Assembly: GCF_016745835.1 (NCBI RefSeq)
Contig: NZ_JAERVL010000004.1
Span: 124,001 to 188,000, forward strand
Length of the DNA: 64,000 nucleotides
DNA from: Caldalkalibacillus salinus
GTDB lineage: Bacteria; Bacillota; Bacilli; Caldalkalibacillales; JCM-10596
Reading direction: 5' to 3'
Positions 18,049 through 25,810 of this stretch are shown here, one piece after another (the first letter of the stretch is position 1; each line of letters begins with the position of its first letter). The translations under genes were made by a program, and so were the position numbers. The notes below the pieces were generated by a model. The model was not told the DNA's origin, ran no database searches, and saw only the letters and a list, made by a program, of their open reading frames with translations.

Positions 18049-20559
18049 ATGAGTAAAAATAAAAAGTTTAAACCAAACTGGAAATGGATCGCTATTATTG
18101 GCGTTAGTCTAGCATTTTTGGCATGTTTAGCTGTCATTGGCTTTATGGGACTTATCCTTACACAAAATTATCACGTTGATGAATCAAAGCTAGAAAACAT
18201 GCGTCAAGCGACCACGTTATACGATAGAAAAGGAGAAGAAGTCGGTAAAATATTTAGGGAAAATCGAGAATATGTTCCTTTAGAAGAAATGCCTGATCTC
18301 TTAAAAGAGGCATTTGTAGCAGTGGAAGACCGGCGTTTCTATGAGCACAGTGGGGTGGACTTCCGATCCATTGCCAGAGCTTTATACCGAGATATACTAG
18401 CTCGAAGCGCAGTGGAAGGAGGTAGTACGATTACTCAGCAGCTCGTGAAAAATGTTTTCTTATCTAGTGAGAAAAAACTGATGAGAAAGACTGAAGAGGT
18501 TTTAATTGCCGTTAACTTAGAAAAACGTTATACCAAAGATGAAATACTAGAAATGTATTTAAACTATATCTTCTTTGGTGGGCATGAAAAATATGGTAGC
18601 GCCTACGGCATTGCCGCAGCTGCGGACATGTATTTTGATAAGGAAGTCCAGGACTTAGAGTTAAGCGAAATAGCGATGCTTGCAGCGTTACCGAAGGCAC
18701 CTAACTCCTATGCCCCTGTTCGTGAAGAGAATTCAGAAAGAAGTGAGCAACGTCGTCAGGTTGTCTTAAACCTGATGTATGACCAAGGCATTATTACAGC
18801 AGAACAACGTAAAGAAGCTGCCGAAGCAGAACTTGACATAGCGGAGCCAGGAGACAGTGGCAACCCTGCCTATAACACGTATATTGATATGGTCATTGAT
18901 GAGGCTAAGGAGAAATACGATCTTACAGGTGAGGAAATCTTAACTGGGGGATATAAAATATATACCTCAATGGATGCCGAAGCTCAACAGAGTATGTATG
19001 ACGCTTTTCGCACAGATGGCCCGCACACAGATCTGTTCCCTGAAGGGGCTAACTCAGAAGGGGTCGTACAAGGCGGTATGGTGATGCTTGATCACCAATC
19101 AGGTGCTGTTTCAGCTGTCATTGGCGGGCGAAATAATAAGCGTGGTGACATGAATAGAGCGACGGTAAATTCAGCTTTCCAAGGTAGACAACCAGGATCA
19201 GCGTTTAAACCTCTGGCTGTTTATGCACCAGCACTTGAACTTGGATGGAATCCTTATGATCTCGTTAAGGATGAACCAATGGACTTTGGCGGATATGCAC
19301 CTCAAAACTATGATCATCGTTTCCACGGAGATGTGACAATGATGAAGGCCGTGGAACAATCTTACAATGTCCCTGCCGTATGGCTATTGAATGAAATTGG
19401 CATCAATATGGGGACGGAATACGTGGAAGCCTTCGGATTTGATCCAGCCGAACGTGAACTGGGAATGGCGCTCGGTGGTGGAAACGTCATGGTCAGTCCG
19501 ATGCAAATGGCTAGAGCTTACGGGGCTTTCGCCAATAATGGTGTCATGATGGAACCGTATCTGATTGATAGAATCGAAGACCGTAATGGTAATGTCATCG
19601 TGAACAATGAAATGGAGTTTGAGCAAGTCATTAGTCCGCAAACGGCATGGTATATGACGCGCATGCTGAAGAATGTTGTGGATGAAGGGACAGGAAGGCG
19701 AGCACAGATGGCACACGATGTAGCGGGTAAAACGGGGACAACTCAGGACCCTAATGGTTCAGGAAATGCCCGTGATGCTTGGTTTGTCGGTTACACACCA
19801 CAATATGTCACAGCGGTTTGGTTAGGAAAAGATGACGCGACACCAATCATATCAGGTGGCAGTCAGCATCCAACAAGACTATTCCACCATGTGATGTCTC
19901 AAGCATTGGATGGTCAGAGTCCGCAACAGTTTGTAAGACCTGATGGCGTAGATGAGTTAGTACCACCTGTACGATTCGAAAAAATGAGTGACTTACAAGC
20001 TATCTTATCAATGAATAACAACTTTAGTGTCACAGTGACACTAGATTTCACACCTAACAGTGATGAAAGAGTGGGGTATAAGATTTACAGGATGAACGGC
20101 GATGACCGTGAGTTACTCGCTGATTTGCGCAGAGAAGAACTTATAGAAGGCAGACAGTGGGTGGATGAGAATGTAAATATCATGAACCTGCCCGATTATC
20201 AGGTTGTCCCTTACGACCTTACAACCGGTCGAGAAGGATCACCTTCTAACGTTGCACAAGTGAGTATGAGTCGTGAAAGAGGGAATGACGACGATGATGA
20301 CGAATATGATGAATGGCTAGAGGATCTTGAGGAAGAATATCTAGAAGAAGGTAAAAAAAAAAGAAAAAACGAAAAAAAAGAAGAAACTGAACTAACAGAT
20401 GAAGAAAACAGAAGAAACGAAGAGCCTTCAAATGAAGATGGTGACGATGAAGATGATCAAGATGAGGAGGCGTCTCGAGAAGACGACCAAGATGTAGAAG
20501 ATGACGGTGACGACGATGTAGATGATGACGATGATGCCCAAAGCGAAGATGCAGCTTAA
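18049..20559 (+). CDS. Class A penicillin-binding protein (PBP1A family) with acidic tail
   Basis: Bifunctional peptidoglycan glycosyltransferase/transpeptidase of 836 residues. One membrane helix (about 13-36) is followed by the GT51 domain: EDRRFYEHSGVDFRSIARA (catalytic Glu near 93) and GGSTITQQLVKN near 124. The transpeptidase domain has SxxK in GSAFKP (near 384), SYN near 440 and KTGTT near 563. After about residue 740 comes a tail of nearly 95 residues, almost all Asp/Glu with one Lys-rich patch. It polymerises and cross-links glycan strands outside the membrane, so the tail is exposed to the wall; very acidic surface domains are common in alkaliphiles. Monocistronic, with a terminator behind it. 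Confidence 0.93.
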   Translation: MSKNKKFKPNWKWIAIIGVSLAFLACLAVIGFMGLILTQNYHVDESKLENMRQATTLYDRKGEEVGKIFRENREYVPLEEMPDLLKEAFVAVEDRRFYEHSGVDFRSIARALYRDILARSAVEGGSTITQQLVKNVFLSSEKKLMRKTEEVLIAVNLEKRYTKDEILEMYLNYIFFGGHEKYGSAYGIAAAADMYFDKEVQDLELSEIAMLAALPKAPNSYAPVREENSERSEQRRQVVLNLMYDQGIITAEQRKEAAEAELDIAEPGDSGNPAYNTYIDMVIDEAKEKYDLTGEEILTGGYKIYTSMDAEAQQSMYDAFRTDGPHTDLFPEGANSEGVVQGGMVMLDHQSGAVSAVIGGRNNKRGDMNRATVNSAFQGRQPGSAFKPLAVYAPALELGWNPYDLVKDEPMDFGGYAPQNYDHRFHGDVTMMKAVEQSYNVPAVWLLNEIGINMGTEYVEAFGFDPAERELGMALGGGNVMVSPMQMARAYGAFANNGVMMEPYLIDRIEDRNGNVIVNNEMEFEQVISPQTAWYMTRMLKNVVDEGTGRRAQMAHDVAGKTGTTQDPNGSGNARDAWFVGYTPQYVTAVWLGKDDATPIISGGSQHPTRLFHHVMSQALDGQSPQQFVRPDGVDELVPPVRFEKMSDLQAILSMNNNFSVTVTLDFTPNSDERVGYKIYRMNGDDRELLADLRREELIEGRQWVDENVNIMNLPDYQVVPYDLTTGREGSPSNVAQVSMSRERGNDDDDDEYDEWLEDLEEEYLEEGKKKRKNEKKEETELTDEENRRNEEPSNEDGDDEDDQDEEASREDDQDVEDDGDDDVDDDDDAQSEDAA

Positions 20560-20609
20560 TCAGTCATATACCGCCGTGATTGTCTCACTATAAGAAACTA
20601 ACCAAAAAA

Positions 20610-20648
20610 ACAAGGTGATCTCCCAACAGGGGAGGCACCTTGTTTTTG
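20610..20648 (+). terminator. Terminator after the PBP gene
   Basis: Stem ACAAGGTG/CACCTTGT with an inner CTCCC/GGGAG pairing, followed by TTTTTG. Confidence 0.85.
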
Positions 20649-20708
20649 TTATGCTCTCATTGTTTTGATGTGTGGTTTCTCGCATCTCTGCAATGAAGCA
20701 AGCATACG

Positions 20709-22634
20709 TTATTCGCTATTCGAGCGCCATGTACGCTCATTATCACGTCTGACGGTATAACCATGAGCGTCGAGAGCTTCTAGAAACGGGATGAGGTATT
20801 TACGTGACGTATTGAAGACAGGTCTAACGTCTGCGATCGCGAACGTTTCAGGCGTCTGCTTTTGAAGGTCAGAGACCAGTCTTTCAAAGATCGGGGTGTA
20901 AAGCACGCGATCTTCGCCTAACGAGACAACCTCTCCTCTGCGCAGTAGCAAGCGTTGTAAGTCCTCCTGTCGCTCTGCTGGCATATCTGAAGGTAATAAA
21001 GATGACCAAACGGGTACCTCGATCGGATTATTGTCCATTTGGCTTTTTACATTTTCCCATATCTCTTGATCTTTAGGTTTCAGTACAGCTGTAAACCCAT
21101 GTGAAGAGACGAGCTCTTGTTTAATAGCCACTTTTTCCTCTTGTTCAGCCACCTTCAAGACCAGATTCCACTGTGCTGTCGCGAGATTGCTGAAATAACG
21201 CTTTTGTAACTGGACACGTTCTATCCCTTCTCTTAATGGGTATCTCTTATGGTACTTATCAAGTTCCTCTTGGATGCCTTGCCATATGTTTTCCCAAAAT
21301 GACAAGGTTGTGAGTAAGGTTTGTTGTCCTTTGTCATCGTCCAGTTGTTTTAATCCTTTTTCCTCAGGAGACGAGATGTCTTGCTCCCAATCGCTTTGAG
21401 ATACACCGAGCTGATGTGTCAGTTCACTAAGGGGTATGACGCCTGATTGTTCTAGTACATGAGCAGCACGCGCCCCGATATCCCCCTCTTTTTTCATCGC
21501 AATCTGCTCAATTGTATCCGCTCCGAACTTGTGTTTAGTCGCGTAGGGGTCAATGACGCTCCCGCCACCGATGGTTGTCATCGGAGTGGGACGCCTAAGG
21601 ACGAAACGTTCTTCAAATAGTGTCGTGATTGGTTCCTTTAATTCTAGTTGAGCGTAACAGGTGTCCCCGGGTTGTAACTCATTTCGGTCAAACAATATTA
21701 ATCGGCTCAGCACTTCAGCTGTTCCTATGTGTAGACGAACTTCGCTACGTTGTTTCAATTCAAAATCAAGGTCGTCTAAAATTTTTAGCTCAATATCGAT
21801 GCGTTGAGTGGGTTCCACCGTGTCTTTTGTCACAAGCACATCACCACGATGGACGTCGTCAACGTGCACGTCGGATATATTAACCGCGACGCGTTGCCCA
21901 GCGTAAGCACTGTCTCTTGGCTGGTCGTGTACTTGAATATTTCTTACCTTGACGTTTTTGCCAGACGGTAATAGGTCCAACTCATCTCCCACACTGACTT
22001 TTCCTTGATACATCGTCCCCGTCACTATAGTACCGAACCCTTTCTTGGTAAAAACGCGGTCTATAGGTAGACGGGCAATACCATGAATCGGGCGAGCAGG
22101 GACGTGGGCCATGTAAGCTTCAATTTCCTGTTTTAACAGGTCTATCCCTTTACCGGATAGACTATCCACTTCGTGAATAGAAGCTTCTTGTAGAAAGGTA
22201 TGAGCCGTTTCTTCTCGAACAGATTCCCTGACCAATTCTAGAAACTCTTCGTCTACCGCATCAACCTTTGTCAGAACGATAAGCCCGCGTTTGATACCCA
22301 AAAGATTTAAGATATCAATATGCTCCTTGGTTTGAGGCATGACCCCTTCATCAGCGGCAATAACAAGTAAGACCATATCGATGCCTGCGACACCGGCCAC
22401 CATTTGACGAATAAATCGCTCATGTCCAGGCACGTCGACGACGCCCACATTTTTACCGTTAGATAAGGGGAAAGAAGCAAAACCTAGCTCTATTGAGATG
22501 TTACGATCCTGTTCTTCTTTTAATCGATCCGTTACTTTGCCTGTAAGGGCTTTTGTCAGTGTTGATTTACCATGATCTATATGCCCGGCTATACCTAAAG
22601 TATAATGTTGTTCCGTTATCGCTTCCTGTGTCAT
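20709..22634 (-). CDS. selB: Selenocysteine-specific translation elongation factor
   Basis: EF-Tu-like GTPase that carries Sec-tRNA to the ribosome at UGA codons marked by a SECIS. G1 is GHIDHGKST (near residue 17), G3 DVPGHE (near 67), G4 TKVD (near 122). Two beta-barrel domains follow (FTKKGFGTIVTGTMYQG near 195). The C-terminal 280 or so residues contain several winged-helix repeats (ending FNTSRKYLIPFLEALDAHGYTVRR), which bind the SECIS and separate SelB from EF-Tu. At 641 residues it is full length. An AAAGGAG site precedes the ATG. It follows the alpha/beta hydrolase gene after 16 bases on the same strand; tRNA-Sec lies 2.2 kb away. selA and selD are not in the window. Confidence 0.96.
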   Translation of the reverse strand: MTQEAITEQHYTLGIAGHIDHGKSTLTKALTGKVTDRLKEEQDRNISIELGFASFPLSNGKNVGVVDVPGHERFIRQMVAGVAGIDMVLLVIAADEGVMPQTKEHIDILNLLGIKRGLIVLTKVDAVDEEFLELVRESVREETAHTFLQEASIHEVDSLSGKGIDLLKQEIEAYMAHVPARPIHGIARLPIDRVFTKKGFGTIVTGTMYQGKVSVGDELDLLPSGKNVKVRNIQVHDQPRDSAYAGQRVAVNISDVHVDDVHRGDVLVTKDTVEPTQRIDIELKILDDLDFELKQRSEVRLHIGTAEVLSRLILFDRNELQPGDTCYAQLELKEPITTLFEERFVLRRPTPMTTIGGGSVIDPYATKHKFGADTIEQIAMKKEGDIGARAAHVLEQSGVIPLSELTHQLGVSQSDWEQDISSPEEKGLKQLDDDKGQQTLLTTLSFWENIWQGIQEELDKYHKRYPLREGIERVQLQKRYFSNLATAQWNLVLKVAEQEEKVAIKQELVSSHGFTAVLKPKDQEIWENVKSQMDNNPIEVPVWSSLLPSDMPAERQEDLQRLLLRRGEVVSLGEDRVLYTPIFERLVSDLQKQTPETFAIADVRPVFNTSRKYLIPFLEALDAHGYTVRRDNERTWRSNSE

Positions 22635-22650
22635 ACAAATGACTCCTTTT

Positions 22651-23487
22651 CTATTCTAACGTGTTCATGATGAATCGTTCGGTCGTTTCAATGGCTTCTT
22701 TTAATGGCGCTGTTTCAGATTCAAAAGGGTGAACCGCATTGAACGTATGTTGACCATCCTTTATCTTCACCCACTGTACGTTAGGATTCGCTGCCACTAA
22801 TTGTTTGGATCCATCCAGTAATCGGGGCATATCCTCAGTTCCTTGAACCAATATAACAGGACAGGTCATCGACTTAATTCTTTGGAGAATATCATATCTA
22901 TCTCTATTTTTCTCCATATCCTCTAGGATCACCCGATCGAGAGGCATTTGTTGTTTCGTCCGTGCGTTTTCCACATAAGTTCGACCAAACCGACGCATCT
23001 CTTCTTTCATCTCTTTCGTTAAGAGATCAACATGAGTCACACCGTTCCAGCTTATGACACCGTTCACGGTGTCAGGGTGATCTAATGCATATAGAAGTGC
23101 AATGCCACCGCCTCTGCTGTGTCCCAAGAGGAAGATAGACGCCGTTGAAGGGGGATCGGCATGTTTAAGTGGCAGGGACTGATCACGGATGTGTGTGATC
23201 AGTGTGTCCAGGTCTTCGAGGTCTTTAGTGTATGTTTGAGTTGCGAATTTTCCCAGCTCTGAAAAAGAAGTGAGATCTGGTCCAACACCATTATGAGAGT
23301 AATTAAATGTCATAACATCAAATGCCTCCGATAAACGTTGGGCTGTATGTGGGAAAAATCCCCAGTCTTTAAACCCTTTAAACCCGTGACAGACAACAAT
23401 GGTTCCATTAGAAGAACCGCGAGCAGGATAAAGGTCCCCGCGTACCACTCTATCAGTATCCAACTGTAACTCAAAAGGAATGGCCAT
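22651..23487 (-). CDS. Alpha/beta hydrolase
   Basis: Serine hydrolase of 278 residues. The nucleophile elbow is GHSRGG (Ser near residue 124), the oxyanion region VVCHGFKGFKDWGFFP is near 31, and the catalytic His lies in DGQHTFNAVHP near 243. An Asp in VQGTEDMPRLLD (near 217) is the likely third member of the triad. No signal peptide. It resembles dienelactone-hydrolase-like or serine-aminopeptidase-like proteins; the substrate is unknown. It is the first gene of a unit with selB (16-base gap), though a functional link with selenium is not implied by the family. Confidence 0.83.
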   Translation of the reverse strand: MAIPFELQLDTDRVVRGDLYPARGSSNGTIVVCHGFKGFKDWGFFPHTAQRLSEAFDVMTFNYSHNGVGPDLTSFSELGKFATQTYTKDLEDLDTLITHIRDQSLPLKHADPPSTASIFLLGHSRGGGIALLYALDHPDTVNGVISWNGVTHVDLLTKEMKEEMRRFGRTYVENARTKQQMPLDRVILEDMEKNRDRYDILQRIKSMTCPVILVQGTEDMPRLLDGSKQLVAANPNVQWVKIKDGQHTFNAVHPFESETAPLKEAIETTERFIMNTLE

Positions 23488-23736
23488 ACTCTTTTACCTC
23501 CTTCTAAATAAATGTTTATTTTGTTCACATATCTATCACGATTATGTACACAATTATAGAAACAAAATGAGATTTCAATCGTATTCTATTCTAACAAGCT
23601 TTGTACATATTTTAAAATGTTATCAATTTAAATTACCAGTCATTGGCATCGTAAAACAACGTGTTTTAACGTGATTGTCCTTACGCACTAGATTACAATG
23701 ATACTATAAGTCGCACCAAAGAAATGGGGGAGCAGC

Positions 23737-24750
23737 ATGTGGGACATCTTAATATACGTCGCCTTTATGATGTTAACAGGCACCTGCGTTTATCTCTTGC
23801 TTGAGAATCGCACACTGAAGACCCTTGTGACGATCCGGGAAGACGAGAACAAGACAACGGAAGCATTTTTAGAAACCTTACTTGAAAACATGGAAGAAGG
23901 CGTTGTTGCGTGCGATGTCGATGGCAATATTATATACCACAATCAGGCTGCGACTCCATACGTGCCACTTAATAATATACTGGACGAAAGTCAAAGGTCA
24001 CATGATTTTATCGATCATTTGGGCCAGCCGTTATCCCTTGATCGCCTCCCTTTGTCACGTGCCTTAAGGGGCGAATCGATCAAAAATGTGGAGATCAAGT
24101 CGATATCCAAGAATGACGGAACGCAGTCGACATTATTAATGAATGGTAGACCCCTTAACAACATTCAAGCACAACAAGGGGGCGCAGTCATCGTCTTTCA
24201 TGATATCACTGAGTTTAAAGAAGCCCAAGAAAGAATGCGCTATCTTGCATATTATGATGCTTTAACAGAGCTACCCAATCGACATTACTTCAAAGATCAA
24301 GCGATGAATGTCCTGCACAATGCAAGGAAGTTAGGAGAGCAGTGTGCCCTATTATTTATTGATATAGATCAATTTAAAACAGTGAACGATACGTTTGGAC
24401 ACGACGCAGGAGATCAATTATTACGCGAAGTGTCACGCCGTATGTTAGACTGTATTGGGGATGAAGGTGTCGTTACGCGTTTCGGTGGAGATGAGTTTAT
24501 TATTCTACTAGATCAGACAGAAGAAATAGCAGCTACCCAACGTGCTCAGTCACTCCTTCGTGCATTTGAAGCCCCTTTTAATATCAAAAAGACAAGCATA
24601 TACGTCTCTCCAAGTATTGGCATTAGCCTATACCCTAGAGATGGACGAACCCTAGAAATTTTAGTCAAGAGGGCGGACCAAGCCATGTACCAAGCAAAAC
24701 GCCAAGGAAAAAATACCTACGCTGTTTATTCGGTTAATCAAAACACTTGA
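23737..24750 (+). CDS. PAS-GGDEF diguanylate cyclase
   Basis: A 337-residue protein with one N-terminal membrane helix (residues 3-21), a PAS domain (LENMEEGVVACDVDGNIIYHNQAA, about 49-160) and a GGDEF domain (DALTELPNR near 180, FIDIDQFKTVNDTFGH near 208, active signature RFGGDEF near 249). It should synthesise cyclic di-GMP in response to a PAS-detected signal. The residues at the inhibitory I-site position do not form RxxD. GGGGGAGCAGC precedes the ATG. The tRNA-Sec gene follows 45 bases later in the same direction. Confidence 0.88.
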   Translation: MWDILIYVAFMMLTGTCVYLLLENRTLKTLVTIREDENKTTEAFLETLLENMEEGVVACDVDGNIIYHNQAATPYVPLNNILDESQRSHDFIDHLGQPLSLDRLPLSRALRGESIKNVEIKSISKNDGTQSTLLMNGRPLNNIQAQQGGAVIVFHDITEFKEAQERMRYLAYYDALTELPNRHYFKDQAMNVLHNARKLGEQCALLFIDIDQFKTVNDTFGHDAGDQLLREVSRRMLDCIGDEGVVTRFGGDEFIILLDQTEEIAATQRAQSLLRAFEAPFNIKKTSIYVSPSIGISLYPRDGRTLEILVKRADQAMYQAKRQGKNTYAVYSVNQNT

Positions 24751-24794
24751 TTTCATATGTTAAATCTTATACAATATTAATTGCTTGTCAATAA

Positions 24795-24891
24795 GGGAGC
24801 GGATGCGAAACTGGTGTTCGCCACGGTCTTCAAAACCGCTTGAGGGGCACGTGCTGTCCCTGGTGGGTTCGATTCCCATGCGCTCCCGCCA
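24795..24891 (+). tRNA. selC: tRNA-Sec (anticodon UCA, CCA encoded)
   Basis: A 97-nt tRNA with all marks of bacterial tRNA-Sec. The acceptor stem is GGGAGCG/CGCTCCC plus discriminator G24888 and encoded CCA (24889-24891). The eighth acceptor pair usual for tRNA-Sec would be G24802 with G24880, a mismatch. The D-stem is GCGAA/TTCGC. The anticodon loop CTTCAAA gives UCA at 24830-24832. A long variable arm pairs AGGGGCA with TGTCCCT around loop CGTGC. The T-arm is GTGGG-TTCGATT-CCCAT. It reads UGA as selenocysteine with SelB. A terminator follows at 24911. Confidence 0.96.
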
Positions 24892-24897
24892 TACATA

Positions 24898-25071
24898 CCT
24901 CGATAAAAACAGCCCTAGAGGGGCTTTTTTTTATGGCGCATGGGATGAGAAGCCAGCACGAGGGTTCGACCGACCGCATCATCAGAGAGAGTCAACAAAG
25001 GAAGGTCGCGCGTCCCATTTGTCCGCTAGCTGAGCGGAAGCGAAGGAAGTTGGAAAAAGGAAAATGGGAGT
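24898..25071. other. Non-coding spacer between the tRNA-Sec tail copies
   Basis: These bases hold the tRNA terminator and a GC-rich stretch (GGGTTCGACCGACCGC, then GTCCGCTAGCTGAGCGGAAG, which contains a hairpin). Short open frames cross it, but they run through the tRNA and have no ribosome-binding site. It may be a dispersed repeat or the remnant of an inserted element. Confidence 0.4.
24911..24932 (+). terminator. Terminator after tRNA-Sec
   Basis: Short stem AGCCC/GGGCT followed by eight T residues, 20 bases after the CCA end. Confidence 0.75.
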
Positions 25072-25125
25072 ATTCCCATGCGCTCCCGCCATACATATAT
25101 CGATACATCGAAATAAACAGCCCTA

Positions 25126-25172
25126 AACTTCTTTGAGATATTGGTGCATTTCAATACCAAAGGAGTTTTTTT
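25126..25172 (+). terminator. Terminator-like hairpin after the second tRNA-Sec tail
   Basis: Imperfect stem AACTTCTTTG/CAAAGGAGTT with inner TATTG/CAATA pairing, followed by seven T residues. Confidence 0.6.
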
Positions 25173-25336
25173 ATGTTCAGATCAACTATCGTTTCTATTA
25201 TTGAGTGAAATCAATCCCATTAGATGAAAACGATAAAAAAGATTATTTGTCTTAAACCCAACGAGAAATACAGATCACAGTTTTGAAGCTCATCATAGGA
25301 GCCACATCATGTAGTTAAGTTCAAGCATAGCTTCTC

Positions 25337-25387
25337 TTGACATATTACTACGGGATGTAGTAATATTAAACCACTACAATACGTAGT
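25337..25387 (+). promoter_or_regulatory. Promoter and two BlaI-type operators
   Basis: Promoter TTGACA (25337-25342), 18-base spacer, TAATAT (25361-25366). Operator 1 is the perfect inverted repeat ATTACTAC-GGGAT-GTAGTAAT (25344-25364), covering the spacer and -10. Operator 2 is ACTAC-AATAC-GTAGT (25373-25387). Both carry the TACTAC/GTAGTA core typical of BlaI/MecI/CopY sites, so the BlaI-like protein encoded just downstream should repress its own operon. Confidence 0.8.
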
Positions 25388-25435
25388 AGTAAAATCGTTA
25401 TGGACACATAACGAGAAGTAAAGAGGTGTACACCC

Positions 25436-25810
25436 GTGAAACAAGTTCAAAAGTTTTCAGAGACGGAAATGGAACTCATGGAGGTGATTTGGGAATGTGA
25501 TCCGCCTGTCACATCGACCGAATTGCTGCGTATTTTCGCTGGGCGGGGCAAGGAATGGAAAGCACAGACGATTTCCACCTTTTTATCGCGATTGGTGGAC
25601 AAAGGGGCGCTGGAAGCTACAAGGCATGGCCGAACGAACAAGTATATGCCCTTGGTCTCGCCGAAAGAATATAAACTGGCCGAGACGCAACATGTATTAG
25701 ACGGGTTATACCAAGGTTCGGTAAAAAACTTATTCGCAGCCTTATATGACGGCGACAAGCTTTCGGATGAAGATATTGCAGACCTGAAGCAATGGATCGC
25801 GGAAAAGTAG
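25436..25810 (+). CDS. BlaI/MecI/CopY family transcriptional repressor
   Basis: A 124-residue winged-helix repressor. The family signature is visible: FSETEMELMEVIWECDPPVTSTELL, WKAQTISTFLSRLVDKGAL and RTNKYMPLVSPKEYK. It would bind as a dimer to the two dyads upstream and be removed when the downstream membrane protease is activated. GTG start after GAGGTG. The stop TAG is directly followed by the GTG of the protease gene, so they are co-translated. Confidence 0.9.
   Translation: MKQVQKFSETEMELMEVIWECDPPVTSTELLRIFAGRGKEWKAQTISTFLSRLVDKGALEATRHGRTNKYMPLVSPKEYKLAETQHVLDGLYQGSVKNLFAALYDGDKLSDEDIADLKQWIAEK

Larger units (their letters stand above)
24872..25097 (+). repeat. Duplicated 3' end of tRNA-Sec, 200 bp apart
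   Basis: The 26 bases 24872-24897 (end of the T-loop, 3' half of T and acceptor stems, GCCA and six more bases) recur exactly at 25072-25097. Similarity resumes after short differences (TCGATA, then AACAGCCCTA). The second copy also regains a hairpin ATGGGA-GTAT-TCCCAT at the T-arm position. Such tRNA 3' duplications are typical attachment-site scars; no integrase gene is nearby. Confidence 0.8.

Noticed and set aside
24785-25136. Two overlapping ORFs across tRNA-Sec
   Set aside because: They read through a structured tRNA gene, have no SD, and composition unlike the neighbouring proteins.
25225-25238. cre-like TGAAAACGATAAAA upstream of the BlaI-like gene
   Set aside because: The final CA is not matched and it lies over 100 bases upstream of the promoter; AT-rich chance match is likely.
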